From the NCBI RefSeq assembly GCF_034259205.1, contig NZ_CP139487.1, forward strand, positions 806,001 to 870,000: 64,000 bases of DNA. The letters are read 5' to 3'. This document shows, in pieces, positions 8,692-17,309 of the stretch (within the stretch, counting starts at the first letter, position 1; every line of letters starts with the position of its first letter). The notes below the pieces were generated by a model that saw only the letters and a program-made list of their open reading frames with translations, was not told the DNA's origin and did no database searches. A program made the position numbers and the translations under genes. This stretch comes from Peredibacter starrii (lineage in GTDB: Bacteria > Bdellovibrionota > Bacteriovoracia > Bacteriovoracales > Bacteriovoracaceae).

Positions 8692-9582
8692 TTAGTGACC
8701 GTGTTCCGAACCTTCGATATTTTCCATACTTCCCATCTTACCTTGTTGGAAATCTGAAAAGGCCTGATGAATTTCTTCAGGAGAATTCATCACGAAAGGG
8801 CCATACCCAGCGATTGGTTCATTAATCGGCTCTCCACCCATGAAGAGAACCTTACTATCTTTAAGAGCTTTGATTGTGAAAGTTGCTTCCTTCTGATCAA
8901 GGACCGCGAACTCTGCTTCACGAATAATCTCGCCGCTCTCAACTTGAACTTCTCCTTCCATCACAAAAAGTGTGGCAGTATGACCTGCGGGAACAGTGTA
9001 GGTAGAAGACTTATTGGCATTCAATTTTAAATCCCAAAGATTAATGGGAGTGAAAGTCATGGCCGGGCCATGAGCACTTTCATATAGGCCCGCGATCACG
9101 CGAATCGTTCCAGCACCATCAGGAAGATCAAGTTTAGGAATGTGCTCATTCTTAATTCCTTGATAGCGAGGTTTTGTCATTTTATCTTTTTTAGGAAGAT
9201 TCACCCAGAGTTGAACCATCTCAAAAGGTCCGCCTTCTTTCGAATAAACAGGTCCATGAAACTCTTCGTGCACTAGTCCTGAAGCGGCGGTCATCCATTG
9301 AACGTCACCATTTCTGATAATGCCTCCACCACCAGCTGAATCGCGATGTTCTACTTCGCCTGAGTAAACAATTGTGACTGTTTCAAAACCACGATGCGGG
9401 TGAGAACCAACACCTCTTCGTTTAGTGGAAGGTCCGAAGTTTGCAGGACCGGCATAATCCATCATTAAAAAGGGTGATATGTCTTTGGCACCATCGTGAT
9501 AGCTGAAAATTGATCTAACTGGAAACCCATCACCAACCCAGTGGCGTTCATTTTGCTGACGAGAGAAGAGTAGCTTTTTCAT
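8692..9582 (-). CDS. pirin family cupin protein
   Basis: Pirins are bicupin metalloproteins, some with quercetin dioxygenase activity and others regulatory. The N-terminal cupin has the canonical metal ligands HPHRGFETVT (H61, H63) and SGLVHEEF (H105, E107). The second cupin (about 180-275) lacks a matching set, as is usual for pirins. The length, 296 residues, is typical. The start has AAAGGAG 6 nt upstream. It is a single-gene unit with no pathway hint from its neighbours. Confidence 0.92.
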   Translation of the reverse strand: MKKLLFSRQQNERHWVGDGFPVRSIFSYHDGAKDISPFLMMDYAGPANFGPSTKRRGVGSHPHRGFETVTIVYSGEVEHRDSAGGGGIIRNGDVQWMTAASGLVHEEFHGPVYSKEGGPFEMVQLWVNLPKKDKMTKPRYQGIKNEHIPKLDLPDGAGTIRVIAGLYESAHGPAMTFTPINLWDLKLNANKSSTYTVPAGHTATLFVMEGEVQVESGEIIREAEFAVLDQKEATFTIKALKDSKVLFMGGEPINEPIAGYGPFVMNSPEEIHQAFSDFQQGKMGSMENIEGSEHGH

Positions 9583-9720
9583 AACGGGCTCCTTTGTTAA
9601 CGAGAACCATTTTACCTCGTCTGAGACGAAACTAAAATAGCACCTGATAAAGACGGATTATTACGTATCGAGCCTTTCAAAAGAGTGAAAAATTCGGGAT
9701 TATAGGCCTGAGGTAAAAAC

Positions 9721-10092
9721 ATGGAATCATTCGGCAAACTACACCCCCAACTTTTAGAACTTCATAAGGCCCTTCTTCAATATCAGGGAAAGATTATGGA
9801 GGTTAAACTCGAGAAACATCTGGGACCCTATGATCTATGGCACTTATCTCTAAATGATGAAAACTTTGTATGGCTTCGTAAAATCTCGGAAATCATTGTA
9901 GAGATGGATGAACTCAACGATGCCAAAGAGAAGGATCCTCAAATCTTTACTAAAATCCGTAGCGATTTGAAGGGCCTCTTTTTTCCGGCGGTAAATTCTG
10001 GGTCTGACTTTGATACCCGTCTGGCCGAAGCACTTGAGAAAGACCCACATATCTGTCTTCAAATGGGTCAGCTCAAAGGGCTTTTAGGCTAA
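9721..10092 (+). CDS. small cytosolic protein of unknown function
   Basis: The 123-residue product is predicted mostly helical, hydrophilic, with no signal peptide or membrane span. It has no motif that I recognise. The ribosome site GAGG lies 7 nt before ATG. It ends 44 nt before trpS, but trpS has its own promoter in that gap, so the two need not be co-transcribed. Confidence 0.7.
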   Translation: MESFGKLHPQLLELHKALLQYQGKIMEVKLEKHLGPYDLWHLSLNDENFVWLRKISEIIVEMDELNDAKEKDPQIFTKIRSDLKGLFFPAVNSGSDFDTRLAEALEKDPHICLQMGQLKGLLG

Positions 10093-10101
10093 CGTAAAGC
10101 A

Positions 10102-10130
10102 TTGTAAATCAGGAACTCTGTCAGTATAAT
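10102..10130 (+). promoter_or_regulatory. trpS promoter (probable leaderless start)
   Basis: TTGTAA (10102-10107) and a perfect TATAAT (10125-10130) are separated by 17 bp. The ATG of trpS begins 7 nt after the -10 box, where transcription itself would start, and no Shine-Dalgarno lies between. The mRNA should therefore begin at or within a base or two of the start codon. Confidence 0.7.
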
Positions 10131-10136
10131 TAACGC

Positions 10137-11135
10137 ATGAAAAAAACAATCTTAAGCGGCAGTACAGTAACAGGTGATCTCACTCTAGGAAACTATATTG
10201 GAGCGATCAATAACTGGACCAAGCTTCAAGATGATTATGACTGTCTCTATTTTCTTGCGAACCTTCATGCCTTAACTGTTTTTCAAGATCCAAAAGTTTT
10301 AGAAGATAGAACTTTTAGTTTCTTCGCTCAGTATTTAGCACTTGGTTTAGATCCAAAGAAAAATATTATTTTCGTACAATCTCATGTGCATGAGCACACC
10401 GAGCTTTCTTGGATCCTTGCTTGTCTTACTCCGATGGGTTACCTGAATCGCATGACTCAGTTTAAGGACAAGTCAGAGAAGCATCCTAAGAACATCAACT
10501 CTGGTCTTTATACTTATCCGGTTCTTATGGCCGCAGATATTCTTCTTTACCAAGCAGACCTGGTTCCGGTGGGTGAAGATCAAAGACAACATTTAGAACT
10601 CACTCGTGACATCGTGGGCTTCTGGCAGAACCGCTACGGCGAAGGTGTATTTAAAATGCCTGAGGCGTATGTTGGTAAGATGGGCGCAAGAGTGATGTCT
10701 CTTCAAGAGCCAGACAAAAAAATGTCGAAGTCAGATGAGAACGATAAGAACTTCATTTCAATCATTGATGACTTCAAGAAGATCGAGAAGAAAATTAAAG
10801 GTGCCGCTACTGATTCAGGCACTGAAATTAAATACGATCCTGAGAACAAGGCCGGACTTTCTAACCTTATGACTATCTATTCAGTTTTGAGTGGCAAAAC
10901 TACTGACCAACTTGAAAAAGAGTATGAAGGGAAAATGTACGGTCATCTAAAGGTAGATCTAGCTGATCTAGTGGTCTCAACTCTAAGACCTGTTCGTGAG
11001 AAGTATGATGATCTTATGAAAAACAAAGATTATCTGGATCAACTCATGAAAGAGGGCGCTGATAGAGCTGCCGTTCGTGCTCAGAAGACTCTTGAAAACG
11101 TTTATAAAAACGTTGGTATTTTATACCGTCGATGA
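10137..11135 (+). CDS. trpS: tryptophanyl-tRNA synthetase
   Basis: This class I synthetase charges tRNA-Trp. The HIGH-like signature appears as TLGN (residues 16-19) within LSGSTVTGDLTLGNYIG, and the KMSKS loop is KKMSKSDEND (195-199). The 332-residue length and motif spacing match bacterial TrpS. I saw no tryptophan leader peptide or T-box-like structure upstream; the short gap holds only a promoter. Confidence 0.97.
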   Translation: MKKTILSGSTVTGDLTLGNYIGAINNWTKLQDDYDCLYFLANLHALTVFQDPKVLEDRTFSFFAQYLALGLDPKKNIIFVQSHVHEHTELSWILACLTPMGYLNRMTQFKDKSEKHPKNINSGLYTYPVLMAADILLYQADLVPVGEDQRQHLELTRDIVGFWQNRYGEGVFKMPEAYVGKMGARVMSLQEPDKKMSKSDENDKNFISIIDDFKKIEKKIKGAATDSGTEIKYDPENKAGLSNLMTIYSVLSGKTTDQLEKEYEGKMYGHLKVDLADLVVSTLRPVREKYDDLMKNKDYLDQLMKEGADRAAVRAQKTLENVYKNVGILYRR

Positions 11136-11174
11136 CGCTTTGAGCGGAGTCATTTCCAATCCATTAAATTTATA

Positions 11175-11209
11175 ATTTGATCATTCTCTTTTAATAGGAA
11201 TGATCAAAT
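11175..11209 (+). promoter_or_regulatory. 12-bp inverted repeat over the ABC importer start codon
   Basis: Arms ATTTGATCATTC (11175-11186) and GAATGATCAAAT (11198-11209) pair perfectly across an 11-nt loop. The right arm includes the first bases of the ATG, and the likely ribosome site AGGA lies at the loop/arm edge. It could be an operator for a dimeric regulator, for instance of metal supply, or an RNA hairpin that masks the start. The pairing is seen directly; the role is inferred. Confidence 0.55.
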
Positions 11210-12200
11210 GTCTTATTGGCCGCTTCTGATTGCCTTATTCTTTTTCACGTCTTGTAACAAGGACGATGGAAAGAAAGAAATTTGGATCTACACATCTCTC
11301 TATAAAGACACTATCGCTGATATGAATCCCAAACTTGAGAAGGCCTTTCCACATCTCAAGATCAATTGGTATCAAGCAGGCTCAGAAGAAATCGCCGCTA
11401 AAGTAAATACGGAACTCATCGCTGGTGCACCCAAGGCAGATATTTTGATTTCATCCGAGAGATTTTGGTATCAGGAACTTTCTGATTCTGGAAAGCTTGT
11501 AAGCTGGAGGCCATCACAGTTTGAGAACTTTGCTCCTGAGTATCAGAATCAACTTGGAACCTTTCACGTCGTTTCAGTCCCAATTATGGTTTTGGTTTAT
11601 AACAGCGACGTCATTAAGGCAGAAGATGCACCGAAAAGCTTTAAAGACATGGCCAACCCGAAATACAAAGGGCTAGTTAACGGCGGAAGTCCGCTCGCTT
11701 CAGGAACAGCGTTCACTACCGTGCTCGCTCTTCAGCATAAGTATGGTTGGGAGTTCTTCCATGATCTTAAGAAGAACAACTTTCTTTTTGATGGAGGAAA
11801 TAGTGCGGTCATTAAGCGGATTCAAACGAAAGAAAGACCAATCGGATTTGTCCTCCTGGAAAACGTTCTCCGTTTTCAAAATGAAGATCAAAGACTTAAA
11901 ACTGTCTATCCGGAAGATGGTGTCGTTACTCAGTTCAATACCATGGGAATTCCCAAGCGCAGCGGAGACATGTCAGATACTTTGAAGCTTGCAGATTGGT
12001 TTTTTGGACAAGACGGGCAAGAAGCGATGACTAGATCATATATGCATTCACCGCTTAAGAATTTCTCTCCACCGGTTGGAGCCCCACCTTTATCTGAACT
12101 CAAAGTCAGGGCCTTCCCTTGGACGGAGGATCTCATTAAAGAATTAACTGAGAAGCGTTTTGAAATCAAAGAAACTTACGTGGAGATTATGTTCAAATGA
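11208..12200 (+). CDS. ABC importer substrate-binding lipoprotein (Fe3+/thiamine/phosphonate type)
   Basis: The 330-residue product starts MSYWPLLIALFFFTSCNKD: a lipoprotein signal with Cys 16. IWIYTSLYKDT followed by a type-II periplasmic binding fold (AGAPKADILISSERF, FHVVSVPIMVLVYNSD, SGTAFTTVLAL) places it with the Fbp/AfuA, ThiB and PhnS-like binding proteins. I do not see the paired tyrosines of classical FbpA clearly enough to call iron. It overlaps the permease gene by 4 nt (ATGA), so the three genes form one operon. Confidence 0.85.
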   Translation: MSYWPLLIALFFFTSCNKDDGKKEIWIYTSLYKDTIADMNPKLEKAFPHLKINWYQAGSEEIAAKVNTELIAGAPKADILISSERFWYQELSDSGKLVSWRPSQFENFAPEYQNQLGTFHVVSVPIMVLVYNSDVIKAEDAPKSFKDMANPKYKGLVNGGSPLASGTAFTTVLALQHKYGWEFFHDLKKNNFLFDGGNSAVIKRIQTKERPIGFVLLENVLRFQNEDQRLKTVYPEDGVVTQFNTMGIPKRSGDMSDTLKLADWFFGQDGQEAMTRSYMHSPLKNFSPPVGAPPLSELKVRAFPWTEDLIKELTEKRFEIKETYVEIMFK

Positions 12201-13828
12201 AAAAACTTGGTCTCTATGCTCTCCTGGTATTTCTATTCTTCTTATGTGTCTATCCTTTCATCTTTTTGGGACATTCCTTCTCATTTGAGAATGGTCAATT
12301 CGATTTCGCTATTTACAAAAGGGCCTTCACAAATCCGATGACCATTAGGTCGTTCATTAACACTATGGTGGTTTGCGGATCGACGGTTTTTATTAGTACT
12401 CTTATTTCCTTGCCGCTTGCCTGGTTGCTGACCAGAACAAATCTGGCATTCAAAGGCTTTTGGAGAACTGTGTTTTGTCTTCCTTATGCCATTCCACCGT
12501 TCATTGGGGCGATTGCCTGGATTTATCTTGCTAATCCTTCTAATGGACTCTTAAGGCCCATACTTCCCTGGATCAATGTGTATTCAAGGCCAGGACTTAT
12601 TTTAGTGATGAGTGCGTTCTTTTATACTTTTGTTCTTATTAATCTTCTTTCTGCATTAGAGAAGATTGATCCTTCACTCGAGGAGGCCGCCCGTATTTCA
12701 GGGGCCAATTCCTGGCAAGTATTCTTCAAAGTCACATTACCTTTAGTTATGCCTTCGCTTATTTCAGGAATGCTGTTGGCGTTTCTTTCTGCCATCGCTA
12801 ATTTCGGAATCGCGGCCTTGATTGGAAATGCTGCCGGAATTAGTATGCTTACAACTCAGATTTTCATTTTCCAGAAAATGGCCTCTTACACCGGTTTAAA
12901 ATTAAGTGGAATTCTTTCTCTTGGGCTGCTCTTGATTGCCGCCATTGTGTTCTATCTGGATCACGTGATCAGCAAACGCTTCAGATTCAGTTTAGTGACT
13001 GGGAAAGTTGCAAGACCAAGTTTAATTGAACTCAATAAATCTAAATTTCCGGTCCAAGTTATTCTTTCACTTCTCGCGATCATCATCTTCGTTCTACCAA
13101 TTGGTGCAATTCTGATTGCGGCCCTTAGTAAGTTGCAAGGAGACAGAAGTCTTTCTAATTTTGGGTTTCAGAATTTCCATACCATCTTCTTTAAAACTGA
13201 TGAGACCTATCGCGCAGTTTGGAACTCAGTTTTACTTGCCATCTCTGCCGCTTTTGCCTGCAGTTTAATAGGATATGGTCTGTCGCAAGCGGGGAAGAAG
13301 TTGTCGTTGCCTGTGAATAAGGTTAAAGAGGCCTTCGTGGCAATTCCTTATGCTGTCCCAGGAACAGTGCTTGCTCTGAGTCTGATTCTGACGACTCTCT
13401 CTTTACGTTTACCTCTCTATAATACCCTTGGCATAATCCTTCTTGCGTACGTAGCGAAGTTTTTAAATTTCTCTTACAGAATTATTAATGATGGGGTCAC
13501 CCAAGTTGATCAGACTCTCATTGATGCTGCTCAAGTGGCAGGCGCTAATAGCTGGCAGATCTTCACTAAAATTTGGATTCCAATTCTTCGTCCTTTCCTG
13601 ATTGCTTCATTCTTTTTGGTTTTCATGCCGGCCTTTTCTGAATTGACGATGTCAGTTCTACTAACAGGTCCGGGCAATGAAACAATTGGAACCCTCATCT
13701 TTCAGCTTCAAGAATATGGTGACGCTTCCGGTGGAGGGGCCGCGGTTCTGGCATTCTGTGTTCTTGTTCTTATCATTGTTCTTAATGGCACTCTTAAAAT
13801 TGCGACAAAAGGGAAATACGGTCTATGA
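12197..13828 (+). CDS. ABC importer permease, two fused permease domains
   Basis: The 543-residue protein has about 12 membrane helices and two copies of the binding-protein-dependent permease domain. Each has its EAA loop for docking the ATPase: LEEAARISGANSWQVFFKV (about 155-173) and DAAQVAGANSWQIFTKI (about 443-459). This fused architecture is that of FbpB, ThiP and PhnV-type importers. It overlaps both neighbours by 4 nt (ATGA), which indicates translational coupling. Confidence 0.92.
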   Translation: MKKLGLYALLVFLFFLCVYPFIFLGHSFSFENGQFDFAIYKRAFTNPMTIRSFINTMVVCGSTVFISTLISLPLAWLLTRTNLAFKGFWRTVFCLPYAIPPFIGAIAWIYLANPSNGLLRPILPWINVYSRPGLILVMSAFFYTFVLINLLSALEKIDPSLEEAARISGANSWQVFFKVTLPLVMPSLISGMLLAFLSAIANFGIAALIGNAAGISMLTTQIFIFQKMASYTGLKLSGILSLGLLLIAAIVFYLDHVISKRFRFSLVTGKVARPSLIELNKSKFPVQVILSLLAIIIFVLPIGAILIAALSKLQGDRSLSNFGFQNFHTIFFKTDETYRAVWNSVLLAISAAFACSLIGYGLSQAGKKLSLPVNKVKEAFVAIPYAVPGTVLALSLILTTLSLRLPLYNTLGIILLAYVAKFLNFSYRIINDGVTQVDQTLIDAAQVAGANSWQIFTKIWIPILRPFLIASFFLVFMPAFSELTMSVLLTGPGNETIGTLIFQLQEYGDASGGGAAVLAFCVLVLIIVLNGTLKIATKGKYGL

Positions 13829-14550
13829 GCTCAGTTGAATTTAAAAATGTGACTAAAGACTATCAAGGCAATGTCATCCTTAAAAACTTGTCGTTTAAGA
13901 TTAATGATGGGGAATTTGTTTCTTTTTTAGGACCATCGGGATGTGGAAAAACTACTTCCTTAAGAATTGTTGCGGGCCTTGAGAAGAACAGTGGGGGAGA
14001 AGTATCTCTTGGAGGTGAAATTATTTCTTCTCCGGAGAAAAGTCTTTTCGTTCCAACTCGCGAAAGAAATCTTGGAATGGTCTTCCAAAGCTATGCCATT
14101 TGGCCGCATATGAATATTTTTGAAAACGTCGCCTTTCCACTTCGCATGAAAAAAACGTCTGAAGCTGAAATTAAAAAGAGCGTTGAAGATGTGCTTCAGA
14201 TGGTTGAATTAGGTGGTCTTTCTGAAAGAATGCCTAGTACTCTGAGTGGAGGTCAGCAACAGCGTGTGGCGCTCGCCAGGGGCCTTGTAGCTCGTCCAAA
14301 AGTTCTGCTTCTGGATGAACCACTATCTAACTTAGATGCAAAGCTGCGCGAGAAGATGAGAAAAGATATTCGTCAGATTCAGCAGCATTTCAAAATTACT
14401 TGTATCTATGTCACTCATGATCAAGTGGAGGCCTTCAGTATGAGTGACCGTATCATGATTATGGAGAAGGGCAATATTCTACAATTTGCGACACCGAGTG
14501 AGATTCGTGCCAATCCTGTTAATGATTTTGTGAAAGATTTTATTTCGTAG
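13825..14550 (+). CDS. ABC importer ATPase
   Basis: The 241-residue ATPase energises the importer. Motifs: Walker A GPSGCGKTT (36-44), Q-loop MVFQSYAIWPH, signature LSGGQQQR, Walker B LLLDEPLSNLDA and H-loop YVTHDQ. It ends soon after the H-loop, without the C-terminal TOBE regulatory domain found in FbpC or PotA; this is short for the family. The 3' end overlaps the convergent GAF/H-box gene by 11 nt. Confidence 0.94.
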   Translation: MSSVEFKNVTKDYQGNVILKNLSFKINDGEFVSFLGPSGCGKTTSLRIVAGLEKNSGGEVSLGGEIISSPEKSLFVPTRERNLGMVFQSYAIWPHMNIFENVAFPLRMKKTSEAEIKKSVEDVLQMVELGGLSERMPSTLSGGQQQRVALARGLVARPKVLLLDEPLSNLDAKLREKMRKDIRQIQQHFKITCIYVTHDQVEAFSMSDRIMIMEKGNILQFATPSEIRANPVNDFVKDFIS

Positions 14551-15541
14551 GTTTGATACCGCGGATGATGCTATCAATGCGATGGGCGGCCTCGACAATC
14601 TTCCTGATCGCGGCCTTTTGCAGCTCACTATCTTGGGAATGTTCTTCGGCCAGAGAATTGAGCAGATAAGCGTTTCCTAAGATGATGGTGAGCGGATTAT
14701 TGATTTCGTGGGCCACTTGTCTTGGATGGTGGTCCTGAGTTCGCTCTTCTTCTAAAAGACTTTCCAGATGTTTGATTTTTTCTTTTGAGTAAAGAGTCTT
14801 TGAAACACTGTGAGACGCAATCTTCAAAAGATTTGTGTCAGACTGACGCCATGGCTTTTTATTCTCTACCTGTTCCAAACACAAAACACCGATAGTGTAT
14901 TCGTTTGTACTAAGCGGCACATCGAGAATGTGATGCAAACTCACTGTTGGATTTGTTTTAGCATGGAGCGATCTAAAATAGACGGCGTAATCAGACACCC
15001 CAAGTGATTTACCTGAAGAATAGGTTTCTGTTTTACGATCGAATTGGCTTTTGCAAATGATTTCCGATTGATCATCATTGAATAACCAAACCGATGCCCG
15101 ATCCACCTGGAAAAAATCACAGAGTGAAGCAGTTAAAGTTTGGAAGAATTTTTCAACGTCCCCTTGATCAAATTCCAGAGAATCTAGAAGATTTGTAATC
15201 TCCAGTTTATGAGAATTTGTGAGAGTTAAATTCTTTGCCGTACTCATAATCTTATTTTCGACATTCTTGATTAAGTTCTTGAGTAGAAAACGGTTAAATT
15301 TCCCCCTGTGTCCTCCAACAAAGGTTATAGTAGGGCCAATAGTTTTAGGGGATTGAGAGGAGACAGGTTTAAAAGATTTTCTTATTCCCGAGTCTTTTAG
15401 TCTTTCCTTAACGAAATTAAACATTTGTTCTACTCGGGGTCCTTCAGAATAAATTATTTCAGACCATATTAGTGCGTTGGCCTTCAACGTTGAGAACGTA
15501 GCAACACTACTCATAAGCACGTTAAGTTTGAGATTTATCAT
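14540..15541 (-). CDS. GAF domain plus histidine-phosphotransfer H-box, no kinase ATPase domain
   Basis: The 333-residue protein has an N-terminal region of no clear family (1-95), a GAF-like sensor (about 105-245, VEKFFQTLTASLCDFFQVDR to IGVLCLEQ) and a HisKA helix with QVAHEINNPLTIILGNAYLL (His about 278). It stops at residue 333, right after the dimerisation helices, with no N, G1 or G2 boxes. The stop lies inside the convergent ABC ATPase gene, so no missing ATPase domain can be recovered by a frameshift. It may receive or relay phosphate from a separate kinase. The start is uncertain: no strong ribosome site at 15541, and an internal ATG at residue 95 is possible. Confidence 0.75.
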   Translation of the reverse strand: MINLKLNVLMSSVATFSTLKANALIWSEIIYSEGPRVEQMFNFVKERLKDSGIRKSFKPVSSQSPKTIGPTITFVGGHRGKFNRFLLKNLIKNVENKIMSTAKNLTLTNSHKLEITNLLDSLEFDQGDVEKFFQTLTASLCDFFQVDRASVWLFNDDQSEIICKSQFDRKTETYSSGKSLGVSDYAVYFRSLHAKTNPTVSLHHILDVPLSTNEYTIGVLCLEQVENKKPWRQSDTNLLKIASHSVSKTLYSKEKIKHLESLLEEERTQDHHPRQVAHEINNPLTIILGNAYLLNSLAEEHSQDSELQKAAIRKIVEAAHRIDSIIRGIKPTK

Positions 15542-15727
15542 TTATTGAAGAGATTTTTTTATCGAAATTCATCACAAAATGTTTGAATGTGCTCGGTTAA
15601 CACTCTTCATCAGTTCAATTGTCTCGAATAGTTAAAATCTGTTTTAAGAAATCTTTATATGACTAAAATTTTCTTAACAAAGTATTTTCATCCCGCCAGT
15701 AACTATTAACCTACAAAAGGTGGAAAA

Positions 15728-17107
15728 ATGAAATTTGTTAAAAAGAATGTGAGTCTTCTCCTCGTTGGATCGTTGTTCGCAACAACAACAATTCCTCACA
15801 ACGTACAAGCTCGTACCCTTACTAACTACAAAGCAAACTTTAAGTCTGTTGATGGCAGAGTTGCGGAAGCTTTTGATAAGTTCCGTTACGATATGACTGT
15901 TGAATGGGACCAACGTGATCCTTATTTCAAAGAACATGCTCAACAAGAACTTCAAGATGCTCTTGAAAAACTTAAAGCTGATGGCGTGAAAGAAACAGAT
16001 ATTCTTGCGTACATGCAAAAGAATATTCTCGATGGTAAAGCAAAGAAAGATTACGATCGCTTGTTAGATGCTTTAAAAAAGCAAAACATGACTGAGGAAG
16101 AAGCTTCTAAAGTCGCGATGAACTACATGGAGAAGAACTATTCTCAAGGTGTGGGCTTCACAGGCGGCGGCTCTCGTAGCTACCGTAAGCTAATGATCGT
16201 CGTAGGTGTAATCATTGTTGGTGTTGTGACTTACTTGATCATCAAGCACCACCACGATCATGATGGTGGCGATGAGAACCACGGAGATTCTTCTGATACA
16301 TCAACAACTACAACTGTTGATAACTCAACAACAACTACGACAACAACAGCTGATACAACAACAGTTTCAGTAGATGCTTCAACAACGACATCTACTTCGT
16401 CGACTACTTCTTCTACTACTGGTGATAACGGTAACAACGGTAACAACGGCCGTTCTGGACACAATGGTAAGAATGGTAAGAACGGAGACAACGGCCGCTC
16501 AGGTCACAACGGTGATAACGGACGTTCTGGTCACAATGGTGACAACGGACGTTCTGGTCACAATGGTGACAACGGACGTTCTGGTCACAATGGTGACAAC
16601 GGACGCTCTGGTCACAATGGTGACAACGGACGCTCTGGTCACAATGGTGACAACGGCGATAACGGCCGTTCAGGACACAACGGCTACCACGGCAACAATG
16701 GTAACAACGGCAATAACGGAAACAATGGCCGCATGGGTAACAACGGTAATAACGGCAACAACGGAAACAACGGCCGCATGGGTAACAACGGTAATAACGG
16801 CAACAACGGAAACAATGGCCGCATGGGTAACAACGGCAATAATGGCAACAACGGAAACAATGGTAACAATGGCCGCGTAGGTAACAACGGCAATAACGGC
16901 AACAACGGTAATAACGGCAACAACGGTAACAACGGCAACAACGGTAACAACGGCAACAACGGATTCAACGGTAACAATGGTAACAACGGTAACAATGGTA
17001 ACAACGGCAACAACGGTTTCAACGGAAACAACGGTAACAATGGTAACAACGGTTTCAACGGTAACAATGGAAACAATGGTAACAACGGTCGCGGCCGTAA
17101 CGGTTAA
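15728..17107 (+). CDS. membrane-anchored Asn-rich collagen-like repeat protein
   Basis: The 459-residue protein has four parts. A signal peptide (1-28, ending HNVQA) is followed by a helical, charged domain (30-150), a membrane helix ([20 protein letters not shown], 153-172) with a His/Asp-rich stretch after it, and a Thr/Ser-rich stalk (190-231). The last 228 residues are an unbroken Gly-X-Y repeat of about 76 triplets, mostly GNN, with GDN, GRS, GHN and GRM. There is no proline, so a standard collagen helix is doubtful. The start has AAAGGTGG upstream and a strong terminator follows. Likely a surface fibre or spacer; the function is inferred. Confidence 0.85.
   Translation: MKFVKKNVSLLLVGSLFATTTIPHNVQARTLTNYKANFKSVDGRVAEAFDKFRYDMTVEWDQRDPYFKEHAQQELQDALEKLKADGVKETDILAYMQKNILDGKAKKDYDRLLDALKKQNMTEEEASKVAMNYMEKNYSQGVGFTGGGSRSYRKLMIVVGVIIVGVVTYLIIKHHHDHDGGDENHGDSSDTSTTTTVDNSTTTTTTTADTTTVSVDASTTTSTSSTTSSTTGDNGNNGNNGRSGHNGKNGKNGDNGRSGHNGDNGRSGHNGDNGRSGHNGDNGRSGHNGDNGRSGHNGDNGRSGHNGDNGDNGRSGHNGYHGNNGNNGNNGNNGRMGNNGNNGNNGNNGRMGNNGNNGNNGNNGRMGNNGNNGNNGNNGNNGRVGNNGNNGNNGNNGNNGNNGNNGNNGNNGFNGNNGNNGNNGNNGNNGFNGNNGNNGNNGFNGNNGNNGNNGRGRNG
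16493..16654 (+). repeat. six 27-bp tandem repeats inside the collagen-like gene
   Basis: Six adjacent 27-bp units each encode GRSGHNGDN. They are nearly identical at DNA level (for example GGACGTTCTGGTCACAATGG repeats with one- or two-base changes). Such units can expand or contract by slippage or recombination, so length variation between strains is likely. Confidence 0.85.
16727..16861 (+). repeat. three 45-bp tandem repeats inside the collagen-like gene
   Basis: Three adjacent 45-bp units each encode GRMG followed by NN-G triplets (15 residues). They differ at a few synonymous positions. After them the array degenerates into GNN triplets interrupted by GRV and GFN. Confidence 0.8.
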
Positions 17108-17132
17108 TCTTCCGTCTAGATTATTAGCCACG

Positions 17133-17160
17133 GGCACCTCGAAAGAGGTGCCTTTTTTTT
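17133..17160 (+). terminator. terminator of the collagen-like gene
   Basis: GGCACCTC and GAGGTGCC form a perfect 8-bp stem with a GAAA tetraloop, followed by eight T. This is a textbook intrinsic terminator 25 nt after the stop codon. Confidence 0.93.
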
Positions 17161-17309
17161 GCCTTGTAGCGAAGCTTATCTTTTGATCATTAAGTAAATC
17201 TAAAGTTACCTTTTCTCATTCTGAAGATCACAGAGGGGAAATAGCATTTTTAATCAATCTGTTTTAGATTGGCCCACCTTCCATTGGTGGTTTTAACTAA
17301 GGCAATACC

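Noticed and set aside
11136-11160. Hairpin after trpS as a terminator
   Set aside because: ATGAC/GTCAT pair with unequal inner bases and no U tract; too weak to call.
14540-14600. A frameshift that would give the GAF/H-box protein a complete kinase domain
   Set aside because: The sequence beyond its stop is the ABC ATPase gene on the other strand, with intact Walker and signature motifs, so there is no kinase domain to join.
16258-17137. Long antisense and out-of-frame open frames over the collagen-like repeat (Leu/Pro- or Val/Thr-rich)
   Set aside because: They are by-products of the GGT/GGC-AAC-AAC repeat, which lacks stops in other frames. They have no ribosome sites and show only two or three residue types.
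17253-17290. Two small hairpins before the HTTM operon
   Set aside because: CAATCT/AGATTG and CCACC/GGTGG stems are short and not followed by a clear U run; could be chance.
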